Positions 42,247 through 52,060 of a DNA stretch of 64,000 nucleotides are shown here, piece by piece (position 1 is the stretch's first letter; each line of letters opens with the position of its first letter). The position numbers were made by a program, and so were the translations under genes. The stretch covers positions 124,001-188,000 of the forward strand of contig NZ_CP087968.1 in assembly GCF_024703895.1 (NCBI RefSeq). The letters run 5' to 3'. The notes under the pieces are model-generated. The model had not been told where the DNA came from, did no database searches, and saw only the letters and a list, made by a program, of their open reading frames with translations. The DNA is from Nocardioides sp. B-3 (lineage in GTDB: Bacteria > Actinomycetota > Actinomycetes > Propionibacteriales > Nocardioidaceae).

Positions 42247-43798
42247 TCAGGCCGGTGCGACGAGGCCGTGCTCGAGCGCGTAGAGGCTGGCTCCGACGCG
42301 GTTGGTGGCGCCGATCTTGCTGTAGGTCCGCTCGACGTGGTTGCGCACCGTCTTCTCGCTGAGCACGAGCCGGGCCGCGATGTCGCGGTTGGACAGGCCG
42401 CGAGCGACCGGGCCCGGGATCTCGACCTCGCGCGGCGTCAGCTCGCCGGCACGCCGGGTCCGCCCCCGAGGGGTGGCCGGCCACCGACAGCACGGCCTGC
42501 GCGCAGTCAGCATCGAGGGCTCCCGCAGCCACGCGGTCACGCAGCCGGGTCGCTGCCGCCTCGGGCGTGAGGGCCGACCGGTAGGGCCGGGGCTCCACGG
42601 CCGACTGGTAGGCGACCGCGGCAGCAAGCAGGCGCTCGGGCCGGCCAAGCGCCGTACCGGAAAGTCCCAAGGGGTAGCCCGAGCCGTCGACGTGCTCGTG
42701 GTGCGCGCGGGCGATCGCCGCCACTGGGGCCGGGCCCGGGATGCGGGTCAGCACGCGGTCGGTGAGGTAGGGGATGCATGCGCACGCGCTCCCACTCGGA
42801 GGCCGTGAGCTCGGCGGGCTTCGACCAGACTCGGTTGGACACCCCGATCCGGCCGACGTCGTGCAGGTGCCCGGCCCGTCGTACGGCGACGACCTCTGCG
42901 GCCGGAAGACCCGCGTGCGCCGCGGCCGCCGACGCAAGCTCGGCCACCTGCCGCGAGTGCCCGAGGGTGAACGGGCACTTGAGGTCGACGAAGTCGCCGA
43001 TCGCGGTGAGCAGGTCGTCGAGCCGGGAGTCGTCCAGCCGGACCTCGGAGTCGGGGGCGATCGACAGCGCGCGTGCCGGGGGGTCGTCGCCGGCTGCCGG
43101 GAACAGGGCTTCCGCATCGGTGCTGAAGGCCTCGACGACCACCGGGTCGAGGTGTCCCCCGCGCCGGCTTCGCGCCATGGCGACCGCGCCCCGGACGCCG
43201 TACATCCGCTGGTGCACCTCGGCGACGTCGGCCAGCTGGGCGATCCGCATCTCGATCGGGATCTCCTCGCCGGAGACAGCCGCCGGGAGCCCGCCACCGT
43301 CGAACCGCTCGAACGTGGACGCCAGCGTCCGCTCGACGTCATCCCCCGGGCCCGGGTGCCGGGCCAGCGCCGCCGCCGAGGCCTGCAGTGCGAGTGGATG
43401 AGGGTCCCGAGCTGGCCCCGGGCGTCGCGCATCAGCGTCGCCATCACCCGCACCCGCTGCCCCCACGGCTCCCCGCGAGCGATGTTGCCGAGCAGGAACT
43501 TCAGGTAGGGCACGCCGGACCAGTCGACGAGGTAGGCCTCGCGGCGCACGGAGATGTCGTCCCCGAACCAGCGTGCGTACTCCTGCGAGTCCGCGTGACA
43601 GCCGATCCACATCAGCAGCGTCGTGTAGTAGACGGTCGCCTTCTGCTCGCGCGTCAGGCCGAGCCGGTCCGCCAGCCCGCAGGCGATCACCGACGAGCGG
43701 AGCATGTGCTCGGCCGGCTGCCCGAGCCCGAGGTCGATCGCCACCGACAGTCCGGCCAGCACCTCGACCCGACGAGGTAGCGGCGCGGGCGCGGTCAT
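42247..43798 (-). CDS. HD-GYP domain protein with LuxR-type DNA-binding domain
   Basis: The middle of the protein holds the HD-GYP signature, HLHDVGRIGVSNRVWSKP then MHPYLTD and HHEHVDGSGYPLGL, with the metal His and Asp residues. An earlier degenerate HD-like half (MWIGCHADSQEYARWFGDD) lies near the N-terminus. A LuxR helix-turn-helix ends the protein (LTPREVEIPGPVARGLSNRDIAARLVLSEKT). HD-GYP proteins usually cleave c-di-GMP, though in this fusion the domain could only sense. Breaks lie near 43390, 42772 and 42478. The start overlaps the upstream gene by 4 bp. Confidence 0.8.
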
Positions 43799-44534
43799 TG
43801 CCCCATTCTGGCGCCCGCGCCGCTCGGACGGTGCTCGATCTGCGGGGTCGGTGGCGAGAAGCGCGCCCGGCCGACGAAGAACACCCCGCGCTGCGGCAGC
43901 CAGAAGTCGCCCAACCGGGTCTGCTCGTCGAGCGGCGCCGGCTCCCCGAGATCGACGCCGCGGTACGTCGCACTCGACCCGACGACGCGCCAGACCTGCA
44001 ACGGGGCGGCCTTGAAGAGCGGGCCGTTCGGCGTCGCGCCCGCGAGCCGGATCCGGCCGGTCCGCAGCATCGGTCGCGCCATGCGTCCCATCGCGCCCGG
44101 GACGGCGTTGCTGTTCCACCCGGACTCGGGCAGGACTCCGCCCATCCCGGTCATCGTCCGCGTCGCGGGCGTCGCCCCCGTCGACCCGCCAGCTCAGCTC
44201 GTCCCCGAGCCGGACGTCCATGGTGTGGTCGTCACGCCATGACACCTCGATGCCGGGGACCTGCACCGCCGCGGCCATCGAACCGAAGTAGCGCGGACAC
44301 GTGAGCTCCGGGGAGCCGGTCGTGTGGATGGTCCAGCGTCCCTCGGGGTCGCGGTGCCAGATCGCGCGGTAGGCCGGCCCGACCGAGGTGGCCACGAAGT
44401 CGCGCAGAGCCGGGTAGTGGCCGGACGCGAAGGGCATGCCCATCACGCCGTACCCGATGAATCGTTCGTCGTCGCCGTCCGGGAGCCGAGGCTCGATCGC
44501 CTCGACCGCCCGGGCGTGGAGTGGTCGTTGTCAT
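43795..44534 (-). CDS. conserved protein of unknown function, coupled to the HD-GYP-LuxR gene
   Basis: Frame-corrected, this is about 245 residues. It starts MTTTTP and continues ARAVEAIEPRLPDGDDERFIGYGVMGMPFASGHYPALRDFVA. A middle part (WTIHTTGSPELTCPRYFGS) and a hydrophilic end (RGVDLGEPAPLDEQTRLGDFWLPQRGVFFVGRARF) follow. No membrane helix or catalytic motif is evident. Its stop overlaps the start of the HD-GYP-LuxR gene (ATGA), so the two are coupled and may work together. Breaks lie near 44520 and 44180. Confidence 0.6.
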
Positions 44535-44606
44535 GCGTCCAGCCTCAGGGCTCGGACCGCCGGGCGCGTGAGGCAACCGCCTCACCTTTCAGGGCAGGAT
44601 GGCGCC

Positions 44607-45494
44607 ATGACCCGGGTGCTGATCCGCCCGGCCCGTGAGGCCGACCTCGAGGCGATGAGCGCCATCACGGCGACGAGCTACCACGAGGTCGACGCCCGCA
44701 CCTTCCACCGGTCCCGGGCGGACCCCGAGATCAGGCCGCCGGCCCGCAACAGCAAGTGGATCGACCGCACCCGGCACACCCTCACCACCGACCCCGAGGG
44801 CTGCTGGATCGCCGAGATCGACGGCCGGGTCGTCGGCGGCGCGATCTCCCGGGTGCGCGAGCTGATGTGGATCCCGGCGTCCTTCGCGGTCACGCCCGAG
44901 TGCCGGGGGCAGGGCATCGGCAACCAGCTCCTCGCTGCGGCGATGCATCACGGCCGGGGCTGCCTGCGGGGCATGTTCGCCGCGAGCGCGGATCCGGGCG
45001 CCGTACGCCGATATCGGCTCGCGGGCTTCACGCTGCACCCCCAGATGTTCCTGACCGGAGTCGTCGACCGCGACGCGATCCCGGTCGTGGAGCGCGTCCG
45101 AGAGGGCTCGGCGAGCGACGTCGACCTGCTCAACTCGATCGACCGGCAGACCCGCGGGGCCGCGCACCTCTCCGACCACGAGGTGCTGCTCGACCAGTTC
45201 CGACTGATCGTCTGCGAGCGCAACAGCGGCTCCGCCTACGCCTACGTCGACGAAGCGGGATCACCCCACCTCGTCGCGGCCACCTCTCGGCGTACGGCGA
45301 CCGACGTCATGTGGGAAGCACTCGCCTCGTCCCCGCCGGGCGAGACGGTGTCGGTGCGCCACATCACGGCAGCAAACGAGTGGGCCGTCGACGTCGGCAT
45401 GGCCGCACGGATGTCGCTGCACCAGAGCGGCTACCTGTGCCTGCGGGGCATGCAACCGCCCACGCCCTACCTGCACCACGGCTCCCTTCTCTGA
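44607..45494 (+). CDS. GNAT family N-acetyltransferase
   Basis: This intact 295-residue protein has an N-terminal GNAT domain with the acetyl-CoA loop VTPECRGQGIGNQLLAA (near residues 95-111). A second half of similar size ends WAVDVGMAARMSLHQSGYLCLRG, a partial repeat of the GNAT fold without a clear CoA loop. Such double-GNAT proteins occur in actinobacteria, often with unknown substrates. ATG 44607 is divergent from the unknown gene at 43795-44534. Confidence 0.85.
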   Translation: MTRVLIRPAREADLEAMSAITATSYHEVDARTFHRSRADPEIRPPARNSKWIDRTRHTLTTDPEGCWIAEIDGRVVGGAISRVRELMWIPASFAVTPECRGQGIGNQLLAAAMHHGRGCLRGMFAASADPGAVRRYRLAGFTLHPQMFLTGVVDRDAIPVVERVREGSASDVDLLNSIDRQTRGAAHLSDHEVLLDQFRLIVCERNSGSAYAYVDEAGSPHLVAATSRRTATDVMWEALASSPPGETVSVRHITAANEWAVDVGMAARMSLHQSGYLCLRGMQPPTPYLHHGSLL

Positions 45495-45501
45495 GCGAAC
45501 T

Positions 45502-45661
45502 GGGCGTGTCTCCCAACCCTCGGCCGTCGCGAGCGTCGTCCGGGGCGTGCGATGGCAAGGCGGAGGAGGGAGACATGGCGGAGCCATGGCGACTGACGAC
45601 AACGCAGCAAGCGTGCGTCCCGGGCGACGCGCAGCAGGCCATGGGGTTGGGAGACACGCCC
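45502..45661. mobile_element. 160-bp MITE-like element with 18-bp perfect terminal inverted repeats
   Basis: GGGCGTGTCTCCCAACCC (45502-45519) and its exact reverse complement (45644-45661) bound a 160-bp segment. The centre has a small palindrome (CATGGCGGAGCCATG) and no coding potential. The layout is that of a miniature inverted-repeat element or a large dispersed palindrome. It fills the gap between the GNAT gene and nadA. No clear target-site duplication is visible. Confidence 0.6.
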
Positions 45662-45673
45662 TAGGATCGATGC

Positions 45674-46848
45674 ATGACCACCATCGACCTGCCCCTGCTC
45701 CCGCTGGGCAAGGGCCGCGACGCCACCGCCGAGCGGGGCGTCGAGTGCCCGGGCGACCTGCCCGCCGCGTCCGACCCCGACCTCGTCGCCCGCGCCCGGG
45801 CCGCGAAGGCGGCGCTGGGCGAGCGCGTGTTCGTGCTCGGCCACCACTACCAGCGCGACGAGGTCATCGAGTTCGCCGACGTCACGGGTGACTCCTTCAA
45901 GCTCGCCCGCGACGCCGCCGGGCGGCCCGACGCAGAGTTCATCGTCTTCTGCGGCGTGCACTTCATGGCGGAGTCGGCCGACATCCTCACCGCCGACTCG
46001 CAGAAGGTGATCCTGCCCGACCTCGCCGCCGGCTGCTCGATGGCCGACATGGCCCGCCTCGGACAGGTCGAGGACGCCCGGGGACGCGATGGCCGATGCC
46101 GGCGTCCGGGACAGCATCGTCCCTGTCACCTACATGAACTCCTCGGCCGACATCAAGGCCTTCTGCGGCCGCAACGGCGGTGTCGTGTGCACGTCGTCCA
46201 ACGCCGACGTCGCCCTCGAGTGGGCGTTCGACCAGAAGCCCGGCGCGAAGATCCTGTTCTTCCCGGACCAGCACCTCGGCCGCAACACCGCCGTGCTGAA
46301 GATGGGCCTCTCCCTCGACGACTGCGTCGTGTGGGACCCACGCCAGGGCCAACGGCGGCCTCACCACCGAGGAGCTCCAGAACGCCCGGATGATCCTGTG
46401 GAAGGGCCACTGCTCGGTGCACGGCCGCTTCACCACCGACGTGATCGACGAGCTGCGTGCCAAGCACGAGGGCATCAACATCCTCGTGCACCCCGAGTGC
46501 ACGCACGAGGTCGTGCTCAAGGCCGACCTCGTCGGTTCTGACCGAGTTCATCATCAAGACCATCGAGGCCGCGGAGCCGGGCACCACACGGCGATCGGCA
46601 CGGAGCTCAACTCGGTCCAACGGCTTGCCAACGCCCACCCGGACAAGAACATCGTCTTCCTCGACCGCAACGTCTGCTACTGCTCCACGATGAACCGCAT
46701 CGACCTTCCCCACTTCGTCTGGGCGATGGAAAACCTCGTCGCGGGCAACGTCGTCAACCAGATCACCGTCGACGACGAGACCGAGCAGCACGCTCTGGTC
46801 GCGCTCCAGCGGATGCTCGACCTACCCGGAAAGTCCCACCGTGACTGA
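45674..46848 (+). CDS. nadA: quinolinate synthase
   Basis: NadA condenses iminoaspartate with dihydroxyacetone phosphate to quinolinate for NAD synthesis. The family motifs are clear: VLGHHYQRDEVIEFAD, FCGVHFMAESADIL, LPDLAAGCSMADM (first cluster Cys), VPVTYMNSSADIKAF, FFPDQHLGRNTA, WKGHCSVHGRF and HPECTHEVV. The last cluster Cys lies in NVCYCSTMNR. At least four breaks (near 46080, 46345, 46535 and 46582) interrupt the frame. Corrected length is about 390 residues. The stop overlaps the next gene's GTG. Confidence 0.95.
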
Positions 46849-47190
46849 CACCCTGCCCGCCTGCCCGTCCTGCGCTTCGCCGTACACCTATGAGATGGGC
46901 ACGTTGCTGGTCTGCCCCGAGTGCGCCCACGAGTGGTCCCCCACCGAGGCCGCCGAGGCCGAAGCGGCTGCCGTCATCAAGGATGCCCACGGCACCCCCC
47001 GGCCGACGGCGACGACGTGGTGATCGTCAAGGACCTGAAGATCAAGGGCGCCGGTGGCGGCACGCTCAAGGTCGGCACCAAGGTCCGCGGCATCCGCCCG
47101 GCGCAGGGCGTCGGCGACCACGACATCGACGCGAAGGTCGACGGCTTCGGCCAGATGCAGCTCAAGTCGAGCGTCGTCAAGAAGGCCTGA
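46841..47190 (+). CDS. PhnA/YjdM family zinc-ribbon protein
   Basis: The N-terminal zinc ribbon has [10 protein letters not shown] and VCPECAHEW. The C-terminal domain ([26 protein letters not shown] ... [15 protein letters not shown]) is the PhnA beta-barrel. One extra base near 47005 breaks the frame; corrected length is about 116 residues. The historic link of PhnA to phosphonate use is not established. It overlaps nadA by 8 bp. Confidence 0.9.
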
Positions 47191-47196
47191 CGGACC

Positions 47197-47427
47197 TCAG
47201 TCCTCGAGCAGCGGCCGGGCCTCGGCGTTGGCCGGGAGTGTGTCGACCTCGGCCGAGAGCTTCGTCGAGCACTTGAGCACTCGCTCCATGAGGCTTGACA
47301 GGTCCTCGTTGTCGTCGGGGAGCACGTCGATGGCCAGCTCGACCGCCATCGACAGCGCGGCCGGGGTGTTGTTCAGGTCGTGGGCCGACTGCCGGGCGAA
47401 GGAGATCAGTTCATCGCGGGTGCTCAC
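47197..47427 (-). CDS. small protein with histidine-kinase-like HDLNN helix, last gene of the Psp operon
   Basis: This intact 76-residue protein (VSTRDELISFARQSAHDLNN...) has a helical hairpin whose first helix, ARQSAHDLNNTPAALSMAVELA, matches the HDLNN type of histidine phospho-acceptor helix, followed by a second helix (LMERVLKCSTKLSAEVD). No ATPase domain is present. Its start overlaps the end of pspAB by 4 bp. It may be an orphan dimerisation or phosphotransfer module, or a structural helper; the phosphorylation role is a guess. Confidence 0.65.
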   Translation of the reverse strand: MSTRDELISFARQSAHDLNNTPAALSMAVELAIDVLPDDNEDLSSLMERVLKCSTKLSAEVDTLPANAEARPLLED

Positions 47428-47999
47428 AGTCCGGGAGCCTTCCACAGGGCGAGCCATTTCTGCAGGTCTGGCTCCATCGGCAGCTCGGCCGCGAGGTGGT
47501 CACGCACGCTGATCTCGGTCAGGTTGTCGCGCTGGTCGGGGCCGGTCGGCGCAAACGCGTAGAAGGTGCCGCGCTTGTAGAGGTAGACGAGGCCGATGGT
47601 GCGACCGCCGGGCGCGGTGAAGGTGACCATCGAGCAGAGCAGGCCGGCATCGAAGCCCCGGGCCTCCGGGCTGGTGTTCACCGCGTGCAGGTCGGTGCAC
47701 AGGTCCGCCATGTTGTCCGGATCGCCCTTGACGACCAGCCGAGGTGAAGCCGAAGTCGTCGCGGCTCACCTCGACCTCGGGGGCCTCGGGATCGTCCGCG
47801 ATGAGCGCGGTCATCTCGTCCCGGGTCTGCGAGAACGCGGCACCCGCTGCTGAGCGGTAGCACACCGCGCCCTGCCCGGTCGGGGTGAAGCCGGCGGCCG
47901 TCTGCAGCGTGATCGCGGCACTCGGGACCGGGGAAGAGCGCGTCGAGGTTGTTCGTGACGCGCTTGGTGCGACCCCCGCACCGCGTCCAGCCATTTCAC
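47424..47999 (-). CDS. PspA-associated protein PspAB
   Basis: After several one-base corrections (near 47740, 47930 and 47965) this reads as about 190 residues. It starts MKWLDAVRGRTKRVTNNLDALFPVPSA, and its C-terminal part is FDAGLLCSMVTFTAPGGRTIGLVYLYKRGTFYAF split by loops. Both sequence and position, downstream of HtpX, PspAA and PspA, match the actinobacterial PspAB family. The molecular role is not known. Confidence 0.75.
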
Positions 48000-48003
48000 G
48001 GGC

Positions 48004-48910
48004 TCAGCCCATCGGACGGCTGAGCTCGGCCCGGATGCGGGCGAGCTGCTCGAGGCGCTGCTCGAGCGAGGGGTGCGTTGCGGTCAGGGTCTTCATCGAG
48101 ATGCCCGCGACCGCCGGGACGATGAACAGGGAGTTGACCGCACTGTTGGCGCGCAGGTCCTTCTGCGGAATGGCCCCCGCTCCCCCGGAGATCTTCGTCA
48201 GGGCCGACGCGAGGGCCTGCGGCTTCATGGTGAGGTAGGCACCCGAGCGGTCCGCGCACAGCTCGCGGTAGCGAGAGCAGGCGGAGCAGCAGGAAGCTGA
48301 CGGCGTAGACGACGAGGCTGACGACCACCGCGATCAGCACGGCCGGGAGGCCTCCGTTGTTGCCGCGACCGCGCGACAGCCCGGTGAACTGGGCGCCACG
48401 GGTGAGCATGCCGGCGAGGATGCCGGCCGACGACGCGAACGTCATGACCAGCACGTCGCGATGCGCGACGTGGCTCAGCTCGTGCGCGAGCACCGCCTCG
48501 AGCTCCTCGGCGTCGAGGAGCTGCAGGATGCCGGTGGTCACGCAGACGACGGACCGGTCGGGCGAACGTCCCGTGGCGAACGCGTTGGGCAGGTCCATGT
48601 CGGCGATCCCGACCCGGGGCTTGGGCATGTCGGCCGGGGCGCAGAGCCGGTCGATCATGCCGTGCAGCTCGGGCGCCTCCTCGGGGGTGACCTCGCGGGC
48701 GCGCATCGCCTTCATGGCGACCTTGTCGGAGGACCACCACTGCCAGAAGACCATCGCGATGCCGGCCGGGCCGATGAGGACCACGAAGGGGCCCTCGACC
48801 GCGAACATCAGGCCCACGATCAACGCCACGAACAGCGCGCCGAGCAGGAACATGACCAGCGTCATCCGGGCAGTCAGCCCGGCGTCCTTGATGAAACGCG
48901 AATGCGCCAC
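48004..48910 (-). CDS. htpX: HtpX-like M48 zinc metalloprotease
   Basis: An N-terminal helix pair (MTLVMFLLGALFVALIVGLMFAV, FVVLIGPAGIAMVFWQWW) precedes the zinc motif HELSHVAHRD and two further helices around VLIAVVVSLVVYAVSF. Corrected length is about 302 residues; one break lies near 48275. HtpX degrades misfolded membrane proteins, a fitting partner for PspA. GTG 48910 starts 8 bp after the pspAA stop. Confidence 0.88.
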
Positions 48911-48917
48911 GGCTGGG

Positions 48918-49196
48918 TCAGCCGGGGATGAGGCCGTCGTCGCCCAGCAGCTCGCGCACCTCGTCGATCGTCGCGTCACCGGGCGGCAGGATCAGGTCGG
49001 ACTCGTCGAGGCTGTCCTCGGGGTGGTGCGTGCCGTTGGACCGCACACCTGCCAGCAGTCCCGCCAGCGCCGTACGGAACATCTCCTCGTCGCCGTGCTC
49101 GATCGCGCGCTCGATCTGGGTGTCGAGTCCGTTGAGGGCGTCGAGGGCGTGATCGGGGACGTCGTACTGCCCCTCACCGAGGATCCGGACGATCAT
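48918..49196 (-). CDS. PspA-associated protein PspAA
   Basis: This intact 92-residue protein (MIVRILGEGQYDVPDHALDAL...) is the PspAA domain protein found beside pspA in many actinobacteria. It is acidic, with the conserved PPGDATIDEVRELLG tail. Its start overlaps the end of pspA by 4 bp. Confidence 0.93.
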   Translation of the reverse strand: MIVRILGEGQYDVPDHALDALNGLDTQIERAIEHGDEEMFRTALAGLLAGVRSNGTHHPEDSLDESDLILPPGDATIDEVRELLGDDGLIPG

Positions 49197-49981
49197 GCCG
49201 GGCCGCCTTCGCTGATCTCGCGCTGGATGGCCTGCTCCTCGGGCGTGAGGATGTCGCCGTTGCCGGACTCGATGGCCTGCGGCTTGCTGCCCGCCTTGAG
49301 CCGCGCCAGCTCCGACTCGACGTCGGACGTCGAGCTGAGGGAGTCGAGCTCGCGGGCGATGTCGTCGCCCGCGTTGAGCGAGGAGGCGTCGTCGAGCGCA
49401 CCCGAGGCGATCAGCTCGTCGATGGCGCCGGCACGCGCCTGCATCTGCGCCGTCTTGTCCTCGGCGCGCTGGATGGCGAGACCGACGTCGCCCATCTCCT
49501 CGCCGATGCCCGACATCGCCTCGCCGATGCGCGTCTGCGCCTCGGCCGCGGTGTAGTTGGCCTTGATCGTCTCCTTGCGGGTGCGGAAGGACTCGACCTT
49601 CGTCTGCAGCCGCTGCTGGGCGAGGACGAGCTTCTCCTCCTCACCCCGGAGGTTGTCGTGCTGGACCCGGAGGTCCCGGATCTGCGTGGTGAGACCCGAC
49701 TTGCGGGTCAGCGCCTCGCGGGCGAGGTCCTCGCGGTCGGCCGCGATGGCCTTCTCGGCCCGGCCCTGCAGCTTGGCCGACTGCGTCTCGAGCTGCTTGA
49801 TCTGCAGCTCAACGCGCTTGCGGCTCGTCGCGACGTCGGCAACACCGCGGCGCACCTTGCTCAGCAGCTCCAGCTGGCGCTGGTAGCTGTAGTCCGGGGT
49901 CTCGCGCGGGTCCTCGGCGCGGTCGAGGGCCTTGTTGGCCTTGGATCGGAAGATCAGACTCAAGCGCTGCATCACACTCAT
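49193..49981 (-). CDS. pspA: PspA/IM30 family membrane-stress protein
   Basis: This intact 262-residue protein is almost entirely coiled coil. It starts with the membrane-binding amphipathic helix SVMQRLSLIFRSKANKALDR, followed by the EDPRE turn typical of the family. PspA (ESCRT-III-like) polymerises on damaged membrane. It is the first gene of the minus-strand psp operon pspA-pspAA-htpX-pspAB. Confidence 0.95.
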   Translation of the reverse strand: MSVMQRLSLIFRSKANKALDRAEDPRETPDYSYQRQLELLSKVRRGVADVATSRKRVELQIKQLETQSAKLQGRAEKAIAADREDLAREALTRKSGLTTQIRDLRVQHDNLRGEEEKLVLAQQRLQTKVESFRTRKETIKANYTAAEAQTRIGEAMSGIGEEMGDVGLAIQRAEDKTAQMQARAGAIDELIASGALDDASSLNAGDDIARELDSLSSTSDVESELARLKAGSKPQAIESGNGDILTPEEQAIQREISEGGPA

Positions 49982-50089
49982 GGGGATGTTCTCTCCTGTG
50001 TCGCCCTCGGGGTACTGCCTTCACCCTAGGACCAAACCCAAAGCCAGAGGTAGGCGCCGGTAGGCTGAAGGTTCACGTCACCCGATCTC

Positions 50090-50688
50090 ATGAGGCCCCC
50101 GTTGTTCGGTCGTAGCAAGTCGCAGGACACCACTTCCACCTCTCCCGCCGTCGACAAGCCCGACGGGAAGGGCCGCCCGACGCCGAGCCGCAAGGAGGCC
50201 GAGGCCGCCGCGAAGGCACGCGCCAAGGTGCCGCGGACCCGCAAGGAGCAGATGCTCGCCCAGCGGGGGCCAAGTCCGAGTCGAGCAAGGTCGTCCGCGC
50301 CGGGATGAAAGCCGGCGACGAGCGCTACATGCTCGCCCGCGACAAGGGGCCCGTACGCCGATTCATCCGTGACTTCGTCGACTCGCGCTTCTCCTTCGTC
50401 GAGCTGATGGTGCCGCTGCTGATCGTCACGCTGGTGCTGGGCTACTCCGGCAACACCTACCTCGTCGGGGTCGGCAACACCGTCCTGCTCGGGACCGTGC
50501 TCCTCGTCGCCTTCGACATCCTCCTGCTGCGCTTCCGGCTGCGACGCGAGCTGGCGCGACGCTTCCCCGACGAGCCCACCGGGGGCACGACCTACTACGC
50601 CATCATGCGGGCCCTGCAGATGAAGTTCATGCGGATGCCGAAGGCGCAGGTCAAGATCGGGCAGACCCTGCCCGAGCACTACCGCTGA
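50090..50688 (+). CDS. DUF3043 membrane protein
   Basis: A charged N-terminal region (FGRSKSQDTTSTSPAVDK, PTPSRKEAEAAAKARAK) is followed by two close helices (FVELMVPLLIVTLVLGYSG and TVLLGTVLLVAFDILLL) and a basic tail (YAIMRALQMKFMRMPKAQVK), the layout of DUF3043. One extra base near 50270 breaks the frame; corrected length is about 198 residues. It is divergent from pspA. No function is known. Confidence 0.88.
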
Positions 50689-50707
50689 GCACCCAGCTGA
50701 TCCGCCC

Positions 50708-51521
50708 GTGATCCTCGGACTCGCCAGCGCACTGGCCTCGGCGGGGCTCTTCGGCGTCGCCGCGGTCCTCCGGGCGCGCGCCATGCGTGCCCTGCCGGAC
50801 GGCGAACTCGGCCTGCTCGGCTTCGTGCGCGCTGCCCTGCGCTCGTGGCCGCTGCTCGCCGTGGTCGGCGCCTACCTCGCTGGCTTCGCCCTGCACGCCG
50901 TCGCGCTCTACCTGCTCCCCCTCTACCTCGCCCAGGGCGTCGATCTCGCTGTCGCTGCCGGTGACCGCGGTCGTCTCCATGATCTGGCTGCACGAGCGGC
51001 TCGGACCCGAGCCGCTGGCTGGCCGTGGTGGCGGTGATCTGCGGGCTGGTGCTGGTGGCCGCCGGAGCCGGCGGGGTCGAGCACACCACCTCGACGGCGA
51101 CGCTGGTCGGCGTGGGTGCCCTCTGGCTGCTGGTGCTGTTCCTCGGCGCCCGACCGGCCCTCCTCGGCGGTGCGGGCGTGCTGGGCGCGTGGTCGGGCCT
51201 CGGCTACGCCGGATCCGCGGTCACCACCCGGGGGCTCTCCGCCGCCGACGTGCTCTTCTCGCTGCTGGCGCTGGCCGTCGTGTCCGCCCCGGGGCTGGTC
51301 GCGTTCTGGCTCTACTCGGTCGCGCCCGCCGTACCGACGTGGCGTCGTCCACCGCCCCGCTGATCGTCATGCAGACCTGCATCCCCGCCGTCGTCGGCGT
51401 GGTCGCCTTCGGCGACACCGTGCGCGACGGCTGGGCGCTGGCGGTCGTGGCCGGCCCGGTCGCGTCCATCGCGGGTGCGATCCACCCGGGCCGGGCACCG
51501 GGTGTGAGGATGGCCGCATGA
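50708..51521 (+). CDS. EamA/DMT-type membrane transporter-like protein
   Basis: About nine hydrophobic helices with small loops (LGLASALASAGLFGVAAVL, LLAVVGAYLAGFALHAVAL, WLAVVAVICGLVLVAAGAGG, PLIVMQTCIPAVVGVVAFG) resemble the drug/metabolite transporter superfamily. Breaks lie near 50940, 51020 and 51340. Corrected length is about 270 residues. GTG 50708 starts 19 bp after the DUF3043 stop; the end overlaps the next GNAT start by 4 bp. The substrate is unknown. Confidence 0.7.
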
Positions 51522-52060
51522 ATCCCACTGCCGACGTCTCCGTGCGCATCGCATGGGCCGACGACGCCGACGCCATCGCTGCCGTCCGGGTCCGTGCCCG
51601 GCGTGTGTTGTACGCCGATGTCGTCCCCGCGGAGGCGCTGCCCTCGGACCCCGAGCCGGTCGCGGAGGCCCGGCGCGGCTCGCTGGGCAAGCCCGCGGAC
51701 GCCCGCAACAGGGTGCTGGTCGCGCTCGAGCGCAACCGGGTGACCGGCTTCGCGCTCACCGGGCCTGCGTCCGACCCCGACGCCGACCCGATCACCGACG
51801 GCGAGCTCAGTGAGCTCACGCTCGATCCCGAGGAGCGCGGCAAGGGGCATGGTTCGCGCCTGCTCCGGGCTGCGGTCGACACGCTGGCCGCCGACCGGTT
51901 CAGCCGGGCGGTGACGTGGGTGATCGCGACCGACGACGCGCACCGGGGCTTCCTGACCGAGGCCGGCTGGGCGCCCGACGGAGCGCATCGCGAGCTCGAC
52001 CTCGACGGCACCGGGACAACCACTGTCAAGCAGGTCCGCCTGCACACCGCGATCGGCTGA
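51518..52060 (+). CDS. GNAT family N-acetyltransferase
   Basis: This intact 180-residue GNAT protein has the acetyl-CoA loop LTLDPEERGKGHGSRLLRAA and the closing EAGWAPDG motif. The ATG overlaps the stop of the transporter gene, and its stop overlaps the azlC start. The substrate is unknown. Confidence 0.88.
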   Translation: MNPTADVSVRIAWADDADAIAAVRVRARRVLYADVVPAEALPSDPEPVAEARRGSLGKPADARNRVLVALERNRVTGFALTGPASDPDADPITDGELSELTLDPEERGKGHGSRLLRAAVDTLAADRFSRAVTWVIATDDAHRGFLTEAGWAPDGAHRELDLDGTGTTTVKQVRLHTAIG

